Assembly (NCBI RefSeq): GCF_014647675.1
Contig: NZ_BMPQ01000011.1
Span: 124,001 to 188,000 of the forward strand
Reading direction: 5' to 3'
DNA length: 64,000 nucleotides
DNA from: Streptomyces flaveus
GTDB taxonomy: Bacteria; Actinomycetota; Actinomycetes; Streptomycetales; Streptomycetaceae
The notes under the pieces were generated by a model. It was not told the DNA's origin. It was given only the letters and a program-made list of their open reading frames with translations, and searched no databases. Positions 25,856 through 34,353 of the stretch are shown here, piece after piece. Made by a program: the position numbers and the translations under genes. How positions within the stretch are numbered: the stretch's first letter is position 1; each line of letters starts with the position of its first letter.

Positions 25856-26486
25856 GGTGACCGATCCCTCGCCGCCACTCTCCTCTCTCAGCGCCCTGCT
25901 TGCTGAGCAGGCCTCAGTTCTGGCCGCGTCGGTGGGCAGCCCGGTCGTCCCGCCCGCCTATCTCGATCTGGTCCGACGCGCCCAAGGTGTCGACGTTCTG
26001 GCCGGGCAGGTGCTCACGCTCTGCGTGCAGCAGTGTCGCGATGCCGGCCACACCTGGCAGGAGATCGGGGACGTGCTCGGAGTCACTCGCCAAGCCGTCT
26101 TCCAGCGGTTCGGCAAACCCATCGATCCCAGGACGGGAGAACCCATGGACAAGACAGTGCGCATGACTGACGCCGCGGAACGCGCCGTCGAGATCGTCAC
26201 GGACATCCTTGAAGGTCGCATGGACAAAGCAAGGCGCTCGTTCAACTCCGAGGTCCTGGCGGCATTCACCGATGAGGTGCGGGGCGAGGCCCTGGCCACG
26301 GTCGTCGGTCTTGTCGGCGCGTTCGAGGGCTTTGGTGGGGCCGAGCCGTTCGTCCGAAACATCGGCGATCACACAGTCGTTGACGTCCCGCTGCACTACG
26401 AGGCCGCTGACATGAAGGCCCGCATTGCATTCGACGCAGACGAGAAGGTTGCCGGAATCTTCTTCCTTGCACCTGAGGCTCCGTGA
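25842..26486 (+). CDS. DUF3887 protein with N-terminal helix-turn-helix
   Basis: 214 residues if started at ATG 25842; GTG 25857 would remove five residues, and neither has a ribosome site, so a leaderless message is possible. Residues ~60-90 form a helix-turn-helix (HTWQEIGDVLGVTRQAVFQR). Residues ~105-214 match DUF3887 (AAERAVEIVTDILEGRMDKA, then VGLVGAFEGFGGAEPFVRNI and VVDVPLHYEAADMKARIAFD), a NTF2-like fold that may bind a small ligand. The combination suggests a one-component regulator. Repeated TGTAAA sites around its start may be its own targets. Confidence 0.82.
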   Translation: MHPLQVTDPSPPLSSLSALLAEQASVLAASVGSPVVPPAYLDLVRRAQGVDVLAGQVLTLCVQQCRDAGHTWQEIGDVLGVTRQAVFQRFGKPIDPRTGEPMDKTVRMTDAAERAVEIVTDILEGRMDKARRSFNSEVLAAFTDEVRGEALATVVGLVGAFEGFGGAEPFVRNIGDHTVVDVPLHYEAADMKARIAFDADEKVAGIFFLAPEAP

Positions 26487-26534
26487 GTGGCTGTTTCTGC
26501 TTCCCGAAACGGCACCACCAGCCACCTGTCCCGT

Positions 26535-26778
26535 AAAAAGCGTGAACAGGCAGGGGGGACGATGTCCTTCAGGCGCTCAGACGAGCGCCGCGTGAACACG
26601 AGGGGGAGACGTGCTCACGCTGTGCGACTCAACACCGCCGTGCCTACCACCGCGCTCAGAGCTCAGTCCACGTCGTCGCGGCCAGCCCGCCGTACGCCAC
26701 GCCCATGACCGCGACCGGCCTCCCAACGTGAGCGGCAACCAGCCACCTGCAACCCGCACGCACTCACCCATCCGCGAT
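26535..26778. repeat. 240-bp imperfect repeat, copy A
   Basis: About 80 percent identical to 29481-29720, in the same orientation. Both copies begin with TAAAAAGCGTGAACAGGCAG. Inside is a hairpin, GTGAACACG and CGTGCTCAC (26592-26618), with a nine-base loop. In copy B one stem pair changes from C-G to T-G, which keeps pairing. Confidence 0.8.
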
Positions 26779-26790
26779 CCCATCCCCCCC

Positions 26791-26843
26791 GTGGACGGCA
26801 TCTCGCAGTCGGGGCAGTGAGCTCTGCCCGTCCGAAGCGGACC
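26791..26843. repeat. 53-bp repeat, copy 2
   Basis: Second copy of the repeat at 23806-23858, in the same orientation, about 3 kb apart. It directly follows the 240-bp repeat copy A. Confidence 0.7.
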
Positions 26844-26888
26844 CAGCCGGAGCTCCGCGAGCAGCTCCTCCTGCACGGCGGCCGGCGA

Positions 26889-27329
26889 TCAAGACGGCTT
26901 CAACAACCCGTCCACCGCGCGCCCGAACATCCACCGGGCCACCCATGCCAGTGGCCGGTCGAAGGCGTCCGGCAGCCGGCGTACGCGCAGTTCCTCCTGC
27001 CACACCACCCGTGAACCTGCGTTCCCGTATGGGTGCACGGCGATCTCGGCCCACCCAGTCACGAAAGTCCCACGCTTGAGCAGATAGCACATCCCCGAGA
27101 GTCCGTCCGCCGGTGGTCGCCAGGTCATGACCTCCATCGGGTCGTCGAACGCGAGGCGGCCGATTCCCGATCGAGCCACGAAGACCGTGCCCTCGCGGGT
27201 CGGTGGTGGGGTGACGACGGTGATCCGAGTGAGCGGTACGACGTCCCCGTGGCGTTCCCATGTCGTCAGCCGCCGCCAGACCTGGTCGACGGGACTCGGA
27301 GCTACGCGTTCCAGGAGGAAGAGGACCAC
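26889..27329 (-). CDS. SRPBCC (START-like) ligand-binding protein
   Basis: 146 residues from GTG 27329; the frame is open further upstream, but VVLFLLERVAPSPVDQVWRR is the expected N-terminal strand and helix. The family pattern continues with WERHGDVVPLTRITVVTPPP, GRLAFDDPMEVMTWRPP, VTGWAEIAVHPYG and a long C-terminal helix (LAWVARWMFGRAVDGLL). Such proteins form a hydrophobic cavity for lipids or polyketides; the ligand is unknown. No ribosome site is obvious. It is divergent from the TPR-like remnant at 27413. Confidence 0.82.
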   Translation of the reverse strand: MVLFLLERVAPSPVDQVWRRLTTWERHGDVVPLTRITVVTPPPTREGTVFVARSGIGRLAFDDPMEVMTWRPPADGLSGMCYLLKRGTFVTGWAEIAVHPYGNAGSRVVWQEELRVRRLPDAFDRPLAWVARWMFGRAVDGLLKPS

Positions 27330-27412
27330 GGGGCGATCGTAGGCAGGCGAGCCGTGCGGCGACTCGCTGCCAGGGCCGGACTTGACCTCCAACCGCCAGT
27401 CCCGACCCGGCC

Positions 27413-27685
27413 ATGGACGCCATCGGCCAAGCCGTCACCGAAGGCCGAGCCGGTGGCATCGCTTCCGCCCGCCAGAAACTTCTGAGTCTGTGGTCCGCGA
27501 TCGGTGTCACCGGCGACCCGCTGCACCGCTGCTCCCTCGCAGATCTCTACGAAGATCCCGCCCAGGCCCTCGCCTGGGACATCCGGGCCCTGGACGCTGC
27601 CGACGCCGTGGCCGAGCAGCGCGTCCAGGAGCACCACGCCAGCCTCCACATCGCGGTCGGCAGCCAACCAGCGGGAGCCGGCTAG
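27413..27685 (+). pseudogene. Truncated TPR-like protein gene
   Basis: The frame reads MDAIGQAVTEGRAGGIASAR, then LLSLWSAIGVTGDPLHRCSL and DLYEDPAQALAWDIRALDAA. This resembles a Streptomyces protein of about 140 residues with helical repeats. Resemblance stops at EHHASLHIA, after which six foreign residues lead to the stop. Relatives continue there with a Leu/Asn-rich repeat. Also, CSLADLYED appears three residues shorter than the usual form. The 3' end abuts the convergent LLM gene, suggesting that a deletion removed the tail. I identify the family from memory, so confidence is moderate. Confidence 0.5.
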
Positions 27686-28701
27686 CCGGCAGCCCGCCAG
27701 CCGAGCGCCGGGCCGAGTCGGGTCGCGATGTCCGTCAGGATCTGGACGTAGTCCTCGTGGTCGAAGGTGAACGGCAGGGCGAACGCGACCTCGTCGATCT
27801 CGCGGAACGCGGCGTGTGCGTAGAGCTGCTCGGCAATCTGCTCGGAGGTACCGACCAGGTCGGGGGCGAACATCAGACGCGCCGGTCCCTGCGGCGCGGC
27901 GGTGCGCGGCAGCCGCTTGCGGGCGTACTCCTCGTACTTCGCGCGCTGTTCGGGCGAGGCGCCGTCCGTGGGGATGACGACGAGTCCCTGCGACACACGG
28001 GCGCGGTCGCCGTCGGGATGGTGAGCCCGGAAGGCGCGTATGTGCGAGAGCTGGACCTGCGCGAAGTCCTCCGACTCCTGCGCCTTCACCACGCTGCTGG
28101 TCAGGAAGTTCATCTCGTGCTCCCCGGCCCACCGGGCCGAACTCAGGCTGCCGCCGCCGTACCACATGCGGCGGCCCAGGCCGGAGGCGTGCGGCTGGAC
28201 GCGGTCCGAGAACACCTCGAAGCCCTCGACGCCGCTGAAGTCGGTGGCCGGCTTTCCGCGTACGAAGTCCAGCAGCCGGCGCACGCGCTCGTAGCTGAAG
28301 TCCTCGGCGTCCGCGGTGTCCGGGTAGAGCGCTTCCCTGACCTGGTCGTAGTGCATCGGCGGGCCGACGCTGACCCCCGGATTCACGCGGCCCCCGGACA
28401 GGATGTCGACCGTCGCCAGGTCCTCGGCCAGGCGCAGCGGGTTCTCCCAGCCCACCGGGATCACGGCGGTGCCAAGTTCGATGCGGCGGGTGCGCTGCGA
28501 GGCCGCCGCCAGGACGGCCACCGGGGAGGAGATGCCGTACTGCAGATGGCGATGACGCAACCATGCGCTGTCGAAGCCGAGTTGCTCACCGAGCTCGATG
28601 ATCTCGAGCGTCGACTCATGGCCCCGGCGTGGGTCGTCCCCGTCGAACAACCCGATGGTCAGGAAGCCCAGCTTGCGCAGGGGCTGTGAGGGCAGAGGCA
28701 C
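27682..28701 (-). CDS. LLM class flavin-dependent oxidoreductase
   Basis: 339 residues; GTG 28701 has GGAGGAG four bases upstream. It is a luciferase-like TIM-barrel monooxygenase that uses reduced FMN: KLGFLTIGLFDGDDPRRGHE, LGFDSAWLRHRHLQYGISSP, ELGTAVIPVGWENPLRLAED and ATVDILSGGRVNPGVSVG. Substrate-contact regions vary in this family, so no substrate is proposed. The reductase that would supply FMNH2 is not adjacent. It stands alone between two gene remnants. Confidence 0.9.
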   Translation of the reverse strand: MPLPSQPLRKLGFLTIGLFDGDDPRRGHESTLEIIELGEQLGFDSAWLRHRHLQYGISSPVAVLAAASQRTRRIELGTAVIPVGWENPLRLAEDLATVDILSGGRVNPGVSVGPPMHYDQVREALYPDTADAEDFSYERVRRLLDFVRGKPATDFSGVEGFEVFSDRVQPHASGLGRRMWYGGGSLSSARWAGEHEMNFLTSSVVKAQESEDFAQVQLSHIRAFRAHHPDGDRARVSQGLVVIPTDGASPEQRAKYEEYARKRLPRTAAPQGPARLMFAPDLVGTSEQIAEQLYAHAAFREIDEVAFALPFTFDHEDYVQILTDIATRLGPALGWRAAG

Positions 28702-28764
28702 AGGGCTCCTCCATCGTCCGCGGCAGCTTCGGCCGCACCGGCGTTGATCCGATTGTCGCAGGCC

Positions 28765-29190
28765 CTAGTCGTCCAGGGCAGCGAGCGCCTGGGTGACGAG
28801 CCCGCGTGCGGCGGCGCCGTAGACCGCGTTGCCGGACAGTCCTTGGAAGGCGCGGAGGTAGAGGTCGACCTGGCCCGGTTCGCTGAGCGTCGCGACGGCG
28901 TCGGAGGAGTCTGTGTGCACGCGTTCGTCGTCGAAGACCCGGAAGTGCCGCGTGCGCTGGTAGAGAGTGGCGCCTGACTCCTGAAGGCGACGCAGGCCGG
29001 TGCGCTGGAGGCGCCGCCACTTGACGTACATCTCCGCCGACTGTCGGTTGGCGGCGATGAGATCCGGCGCTTGCCCGGGCGCGCCGCACGCCTCGCACCA
29101 GGCCCGGATGTCCGCGATACGGATGATCGCCTCGTCGCCCGGCCTGGGGTGCGGCGTCCAGCTTTCAGCGGACGCGAAGTAGCCTGCCAC
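28765..29190 (-). pseudogene. Second broken XRE/DUF5753 regulator
   Basis: The frame from GTG 29190 reads EAIIRIADIRAWCEACGAPG, LIAANRQSAEMYVKWRRLQR and TGLRRLQESGATLYQRTRHF, which is the middle of Scr1-type XRE regulators. It then jumps to the end of the DUF5753 domain (VHTDSSDAVATLSEPGQVDL, LYLRAFQGLSGNAVYGAAAR). The N-terminal helix-turn-helix is missing, as are about 80-100 residues between RHFRV and FDDERV, yet the frame is kept. A protein of about 141 residues could still be made but cannot bind DNA as usual. This is the second decayed member of the family in 12 kb. Confidence 0.68.
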
Positions 29191-29751
29191 ATGGGAACTC
29201 CGTTGCGACGGGCCGCACTTGGGCCGCCTTACCGGCGGAAGAGGACGCGCACCGGGGTGTTCCGCTCGCAGCAGGGCACGTCCACTCGAGAGGTGTCCGG
29301 TTGTAGTTGTGACACCTGCTGGGCGATCTGTCATATTCCTGGAACTACCTGCCGGTGCGCAGCCGGGCCGCATCCGGGGAATGCTGTACCGGTCGGCGGG
29401 GCGATTCTCGGGACAGCCCCTTGCGGACGTGTGCATCCCTCAGGCCGTACAGGCATCGCGAGCCCAGGCCCCCTACACCCTAAAAAGCGTGAACAGGCAG
29501 GGGGAGTTTGCCCTTCAGGCTCTCAAACGAGCGCCGTGTGAACATGAGGGGCAGAAGTGCTCACGCTTTGGGACTCACACCCCCCGTGCCGACCACCGCG
29601 CCCAGGGCTCAGACCACGTCGTCGCCACCAGCCCGCCGTACGCCGCGCCCATGGGCGCGACCGGACCCCCAACGTGAGCGACGACCAGCCGTCCGCAACC
29701 CGCACATGCCCACCCGCGACCTCACCCCCTCAACCGCCGAAAGCCGACGTC
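29191..29751. other. Intergenic region with 240-bp repeat
   Basis: 561 bases between the broken XRE gene and the Gfo/Idh gene. The right part is repeat copy B (29481-29720). The left part has open frames but no recognised product. Confidence 0.5.
29481..29720. repeat. 240-bp imperfect repeat, copy B
   Basis: Partner of copy A at 26535-26778, in direct orientation, with the same opening 20 bases and the same internal hairpin (29538-29564, GTGAACATG and GTGCTCAC). The two copies bracket a 2.7-kb segment with SRPBCC, a truncated gene, LLM and a broken XRE gene. Confidence 0.8.
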
Positions 29752-31110
29752 TCAGACATCCAGCAGATCCCGCGCCCGAACCACCGCCCCCGTCTCGAAC
29801 GACCGATTCGCCGCCAGCCCCGTCACCAGCGACCGCGCCCCGTCCACCGCGTCCGCCGCGCGTCCCAGGTCATCCGGGTCGCCCGTCCGCGAGCCGAACA
29901 AGTCCGCCAGCATCCGGACGTCACCGCCCCCGTGCCCGCCCTCGCCGGTCGCGACCTTCACCTCACGCGGCGGCTCCCAGAAGCGCCGCAGCAGCAGCTC
30001 CGTACGACCCGCCTCCTCGCCGACCGCCGAGCCGTGCATGACGGGGCTCGAGCCCTCCGACCCGACAACGTCCGGACGGACCCACGTCGTCTCCTCCACC
30101 AGCAGCTCCAGCCGACCCGAACTCCCGTTGAACGAAACCCGGTAGCCCTCCCAAGGCGCGTACGCCGTCAGGTGGTACGTCAGGGTCACGCCGGACGCGT
30201 ACCGCACGAGTACCGCCATGTCGTCCTCGATGCTCACGCCGGGCCCGAAGACGTTCTGGTCGCGGTGGTAGCCGTCCTCCCCCTCGGCGTCGAGGTACAG
30301 CGAGCGAAGCACGGGCGAGTCCGCGAGGCGTACGGCGAAGGGGTCGCCGTCGGCGGCGGGGACGCCATGAGCCCGCGTATACGAGCGCGCAAGTCCTCGC
30401 CGCCGCCCCGCACTCTCCCCGTAGAAGAAGAGACCGCCCTGCGCGAAGACCGTCTCGGGCGACGTACCCAGCCACCAGTTCACCAGGTCGAAATGGTGAG
30501 TCGCCTTATGGACCATCAGGCCACCGGAGTTTGCCTTGTCCCGATGCCACCGCCGGAAGTAGTCCGCACCGTGCCGCAGATCGAGCAGCCACTCGAAGTG
30601 AACCGACCCCACCTCGCCGATCTCACCGGCCGCAATGCACTGACGTACGGCCGAATGCACCGGGTTGTAGCGGTAGTTGAAGGCGACCCGCACTTCGCGG
30701 CCGGTACGCCGCTGGGCGTCCAGGATGCGCCGGGCCCGCGTGGCGTCCGTCGTCATCGGCTTCTCGGTGACCACGTCGCAGCCCGCCTCCAGGGCGCGCA
30801 CGATGTAGTGGTCGTGCGTCCGATCCACGCTGCACACCACCACCAGGTCGACGCGCTCCTCACGAAGCATCAGCTCGAAGTCCTCGGCCGCGTACTCCGG
30901 TACGGGCTCCCGGCCAGGGTGGTCGGCGGCCAGCCAGTCGTTGTGGACGGCCATGCGGTGCGCGTTGACGTCGCAGAAGCCCACCAGCTCGATCCGGTCC
31001 GCGTAGGGACCGGCCAGCGCCTCGGTGAAGAGCCGGGCCCGTGCGCCAAGGCCCACCACGGCACACCGACGGCGACGTACGGTCTCAAGACGTACGTTCT
31101 CAAGGGGCAT
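29752..31110 (-). CDS. Gfo/Idh/MocA family oxidoreductase
   Basis: 452 residues from ATG 31110, with GGAGA upstream. The N-terminal Rossmann domain binds NAD(P) (CAVVGLGARARLFTEAL, VGFCDVN, VVVCSVDRTHDHYIVRALEA). The family lysine follows in VVTEKPMTTDATRARRIL. The C-terminal alpha/beta domain contains NSGGLMVHKATHHFDLVNWW, with the catalytic-type His pair. It oxidises or reduces a sugar, inositol or glycoside. It is divergent from a carbohydrate ABC transporter operon across a 152-bp region, so it probably acts on the imported sugar. Confidence 0.92.
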   Translation of the reverse strand: MPLENVRLETVRRRRCAVVGLGARARLFTEALAGPYADRIELVGFCDVNAHRMAVHNDWLAADHPGREPVPEYAAEDFELMLREERVDLVVVCSVDRTHDHYIVRALEAGCDVVTEKPMTTDATRARRILDAQRRTGREVRVAFNYRYNPVHSAVRQCIAAGEIGEVGSVHFEWLLDLRHGADYFRRWHRDKANSGGLMVHKATHHFDLVNWWLGTSPETVFAQGGLFFYGESAGRRRGLARSYTRAHGVPAADGDPFAVRLADSPVLRSLYLDAEGEDGYHRDQNVFGPGVSIEDDMAVLVRYASGVTLTYHLTAYAPWEGYRVSFNGSSGRLELLVEETTWVRPDVVGSEGSSPVMHGSAVGEEAGRTELLLRRFWEPPREVKVATGEGGHGGGDVRMLADLFGSRTGDPDDLGRAADAVDGARSLVTGLAANRSFETGAVVRARDLLDV

Positions 31111-31226
31111 AAAGGTCTCCGTTCGCTGGGTGTCGAGGGCGCCGGTGAAGATCCGTGGCAGTTCCAGGGAAGTGGTGTACGAGGGCTTGTACGGACATCC
31201 GGACGATACCTAGGGTCGTTCTGCTC

Positions 31227-31238
31227 GCAAGCGCTTTC
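31227..31238 (+). promoter_or_regulatory. LacI-type operator upstream of sugar ABC operon
   Basis: GCAAGCGCTTTC contains the AAGCGCTT palindrome typical of LacI-family operators. It lies 25 bases upstream of the binding-protein start in the divergent region shared with the Gfo/Idh gene. No LacI gene is in this neighbourhood. Confidence 0.55.
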
Positions 31239-31262
31239 TGCCCGAGAGAGGTGACCCCACAC

Positions 31263-32546
31263 ATGCCCGGAAACAGGACAACGAGGTCCTGCATGACGGC
31301 CGCCGTGCTGGCACTCTGTGCGACGCTCACCAGCTGTACGGGATCCGGCGACTCGGTCGGCGGCGGCAAGGTCGTGCTCCGCTACACCTGGTGGGGCAAC
31401 CCGGACCGGGCGGCCCGCACCGAGGAGGCCGTCGCGCTGTTCGAGGAACGGAACCCCGGCATCGACATCCAGACCTCGTTCTCGGGATACGAGCCGTACA
31501 AGCAGAAGCTGGCCACGCAGGCGGCCGGCGGCGACGCCCCCGACGTGATGCAGCTCGACTACCGCATGATCGACCAGTACGCCTCCGGTGGCGTCCTCCT
31601 GGACCTCGCGAAGCAGAAGTCCGCGCTCAGCACCGCCGACATCGACAAGGGCCTGCTGGCCACGGGCGTCGTGGACGGCAAGCAGTACGCGATCCCCCAG
31701 GCGCGCGGCACGGAGACGATGGCGTACGACGCGAAGCAGTGGAAGGCCTCGGGCGTCGAACTGCCGCGCGAGGGCTGGACCTGGAGCGACTGGGCCGACT
31801 CGATGCGCGCCCTCGCGAAGGAGACCGGCAAGCCCGGCGGCACCGACCCCGGCCAGAGCGAGGACTGCTTCGAGGTATGGCTGCGCGGCCAGGGCAAGGA
31901 GCTCTACACCAAGGACCGCCAACTCGGCTTCACCGCCGACGACTTGACCAAGTGGTGGACCTTCACCGACAAGCTGCGCCGCGAGGGCGCCGTCTCGCCC
32001 GCCGAGGAGACCACCCAGATCGACGGCACGGTCGAGAACACCCCGCTGGGCCGCGGCAAGGCCATCTCCGACATGAACTGGGACGCGCCCGCCAGCGGCT
32101 TCCTCGCCCTCGTCCCCGGCGGAGTCACTCTCGCACCCATGCCGTCGGGTGAGGACGGCACGCCCGGCCAGTACTTCAAGCCGTCGATGTTCATGGGCGT
32201 CGCCGAGGCCTCCGAACACCCCAAGCAGGCCGCCCAGTTCATCGACTTCATGCTGAACGACATGGACGCGGCGAAGATCCTCGGCGCGACCCGCGGCATC
32301 CCCATCAACGCGACGATCCGCGAGGCGATCGGCCCCGAGCTGAAGGACTTCGACAAGACGATCGACGAGTACCAGGCCTCCGTGGACGGCGACCTCAACG
32401 CCCCGCCCCAGGCACCCCCTTCGGGCGACAGTGCCCTGCAGACCACCTTCATGCGCGACTACGACCAGGTGTCGTACGAGCGGATGTCGCCCCGCGAGGC
32501 GGCCGAGGACTATGTCACCGAGGCGAAGGCGGAGTTGCGCTCATGA
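31263..32546 (+). CDS. Carbohydrate ABC transporter, substrate-binding lipoprotein
   Basis: 427 residues from ATG 31263. A lipoprotein signal peptide ends in the lipobox LTSC, so the protein is anchored to the outer face of the membrane. The family 1 extracellular solute-binding fold follows: TWWGNPDRAARTEEAVALFE, GDAPDVMQLDYRMIDQYAS, PQARGTETMAYDAKQWKASG and MGVAEASEHPKQAAQFIDFM. It delivers a sugar or oligosaccharide to the two permeases encoded next. Its stop overlaps the next start (ATGA). No ATPase gene is present; Streptomyces often uses the shared ATPase MsiK for such systems. Confidence 0.93.
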   Translation: MPGNRTTRSCMTAAVLALCATLTSCTGSGDSVGGGKVVLRYTWWGNPDRAARTEEAVALFEERNPGIDIQTSFSGYEPYKQKLATQAAGGDAPDVMQLDYRMIDQYASGGVLLDLAKQKSALSTADIDKGLLATGVVDGKQYAIPQARGTETMAYDAKQWKASGVELPREGWTWSDWADSMRALAKETGKPGGTDPGQSEDCFEVWLRGQGKELYTKDRQLGFTADDLTKWWTFTDKLRREGAVSPAEETTQIDGTVENTPLGRGKAISDMNWDAPASGFLALVPGGVTLAPMPSGEDGTPGQYFKPSMFMGVAEASEHPKQAAQFIDFMLNDMDAAKILGATRGIPINATIREAIGPELKDFDKTIDEYQASVDGDLNAPPQAPPSGDSALQTTFMRDYDQVSYERMSPREAAEDYVTEAKAELRS

Positions 32547-33484
32547 CCACCACAGAGATGCCGACGGCCGCCTCACAAACTCGGCAGACCGCCACCGGAA
32601 AGAAGCCCCCGAGTCGTCAACGCGAGGGCGCCGCCTGGGTGTTCCTCTCCCCGTGGGTCCTCGGCGCGGCCGTGCTGACGCTGCTCCCGATGGCCGTCTC
32701 GCTCTATCTCTCCTTCACCGACTACGACTTGTTCAACCCGCCGCAGTGGGTGGGCCTGCGCAACTACACGCAGATGTTCACCGAGGACCCGCGCTACTGG
32801 CGTTCGGTCGTCGCGACCCTCACGTACGTCGTGATCGCCGTCCCCCTCCAGCTCGGCCTCGCCCTGGTCGTCGCGCTCGCCCTGAAGTCCATGAAGCGCG
32901 GCCGGGGCTTCTACCGCTCAGCCTTCTACGCGCCCTCCCTGCTCGGCGCCTCCATGTCCATCGCCCTCGTATGGCGGGCGATCTTCAACGACGGCGGCAC
33001 GGTCGACAACCTGCTGGGCACGGGCGGTTGGGTCAATCAACCCGGCTGGGCGCTGTTCGCCGTCGCGCTGCTGACGGTGTGGCAGTTCGGCGCGCCGATG
33101 GTCATCTTCCTGGCCGGACTCCAGCAGATCCCGGGGGAGTTGTACGAGGCTGCCGCCGTGGACGGGGCGAGCCGCTGGCGGCAGTTCCTGTCCATCACCG
33201 TGCCCATGCTGTCCCCGGTGATCTTCTTCAACCTCGTACTCCAGACCATCCAGGCCTTCCAGGTCTTCACCCCCGCCTTCGCGATCAGCGCGGGCAAGGG
33301 CGGCCCGGCCGACTCCACGCTCTTCTACACCCTCTACCTCTACGACCGCGGCTTCGTCGCCTCGCACATGGGCTACGCCTCCGCGATGGCCTGGGTCCTG
33401 CTCCTCGTGATCGGCGCCGTCACCGCCGTACTGTTCCGGACCTCGCGCTCCTGGGTCTTCTACGCTTCCGAGGGGGACCGATGA
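32543..33484 (+). CDS. Carbohydrate ABC transporter permease (MalF type)
   Basis: 313 residues with six predicted membrane helices. The N-terminal tail is short and basic, followed by WVFLSPWVLGAAVLTLLPMA. The EAA loop that docks the ATPase is ELYEAAAVDGASRWRQF with ITVPMLSPV. It starts in an ATGA overlap with the binding-protein gene and itself ends in an ATGA overlap with the second permease. Confidence 0.93.
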   Translation: MTTTEMPTAASQTRQTATGKKPPSRQREGAAWVFLSPWVLGAAVLTLLPMAVSLYLSFTDYDLFNPPQWVGLRNYTQMFTEDPRYWRSVVATLTYVVIAVPLQLGLALVVALALKSMKRGRGFYRSAFYAPSLLGASMSIALVWRAIFNDGGTVDNLLGTGGWVNQPGWALFAVALLTVWQFGAPMVIFLAGLQQIPGELYEAAAVDGASRWRQFLSITVPMLSPVIFFNLVLQTIQAFQVFTPAFAISAGKGGPADSTLFYTLYLYDRGFVASHMGYASAMAWVLLLVIGAVTAVLFRTSRSWVFYASEGDR

Positions 33485-34353
33485 CCACCTCAACCGCCGC
33501 AACTCCCGCCGTCCGCAAGCCCATTGCCTGGCGGCGCGTCGCCCTGCACGCCGGCTGTCTGGCCGCGCTGCTGGTGATGCTGTACCCGTTGGCGTGGCTG
33601 CTCGCGACCTCCGTCAAGCCCGCCGACGAGGTGATCGCCAGCCTCAACCTGCTGCCCAGCAGCCTGGAATGGTCCAACTACTCGACCGCTCTGGAGGGCG
33701 TCAACGAAGTCTCGGTGTGGCAGCTGCTCGGCAACTCCCTGTTCATCGCGGGCGGCGCCGTCATCGGCAACGTACTGAGCTGTTCCCTCGCCGCGTACGC
33801 CTTCGCGCGTCTGCGTTTCCGCTTCCGCGGGCCGCTGTTCGCGTTCATGATCGCGACGATCATGCTGCCGCACCACGCCGTGCTGATCCCGCAGTACATC
33901 ATCTTCAACCAGCTCGGCATGGTGAACACGTACTGGCCGCTGATCCTGCCCAAGTTCCTTGCCACGGAGGCGTTCTTCGTCTTCCTCATCGTGCAGTTCA
34001 TGCGGGGGCTGCCGCGTGAGCTGGAGGAGGCGGCGCGGATCGACGGCGCGGGGCCGTTCCGCAGCTTCTTCAGCGTGATCCTGCCGCTGACCCGGCCCGC
34101 TCTGATCACCACAGCGATCTTCACCTTCATCTGGACCTGGAACGACTTCTTCACCCAGCTGATCTATCTCTTCTCGCCGGAGAAGTTCACGCTCACGCTG
34201 GCGCTCCGGCAGTTCGTGGACGCCTCCAGCCAGTCGGCCTTCGGCCCGATGTTCGCGATGTCGGTGATCGCGCTGCTGCCGATCGTGCTGTTCTTCCTCG
34301 CCTTCCAGCGCTTCCTGGTCGAGGGCATGGCGAACTCCGGGATCAAGGGATGA
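33481..34353 (+). CDS. Carbohydrate ABC transporter permease (MalG type)
   Basis: 290 residues from ATG 33481, coupled to the preceding permease. It has six membrane helices; the EAA loop reads ELEEAARIDGAGPFRSF, then VILPLTRPAL. It forms the heterodimeric channel with the previous gene product. It ends in an ATGA overlap with the next gene. Confidence 0.93.
   Translation: MTTSTAATPAVRKPIAWRRVALHAGCLAALLVMLYPLAWLLATSVKPADEVIASLNLLPSSLEWSNYSTALEGVNEVSVWQLLGNSLFIAGGAVIGNVLSCSLAAYAFARLRFRFRGPLFAFMIATIMLPHHAVLIPQYIIFNQLGMVNTYWPLILPKFLATEAFFVFLIVQFMRGLPRELEEAARIDGAGPFRSFFSVILPLTRPALITTAIFTFIWTWNDFFTQLIYLFSPEKFTLTLALRQFVDASSQSAFGPMFAMSVIALLPIVLFFLAFQRFLVEGMANSGIKG

Larger units (their letters stand above)
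26487..26888. other. Intergenic region made mostly of repeats
   Basis: 402 bases. It holds the 240-bp repeat copy A (26535-26778) and the 53-bp repeat copy 2 (26791-26843). Frames on both strands are open but show no family features, and the mismatches between repeat copies show no codon periodicity. Confidence 0.55.

Noticed and set aside
26535..26778. Repeats as att sites of an integrative element
   Set aside because: The copies are only about 80 percent identical, no tRNA or integrase is present, and the enclosed genes are ordinary.
26577..26876. Minus-strand frame with HCPDCE motif across the repeats
   Set aside because: The frame runs through both repeats, and mismatches between repeat copies show no codon bias, so it is not treated as a gene.
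29508..31254. Plus-strand long frames opposite the Gfo/Idh gene
   Set aside because: They are shadows of the oxidoreductase gene, a common effect of high G+C.
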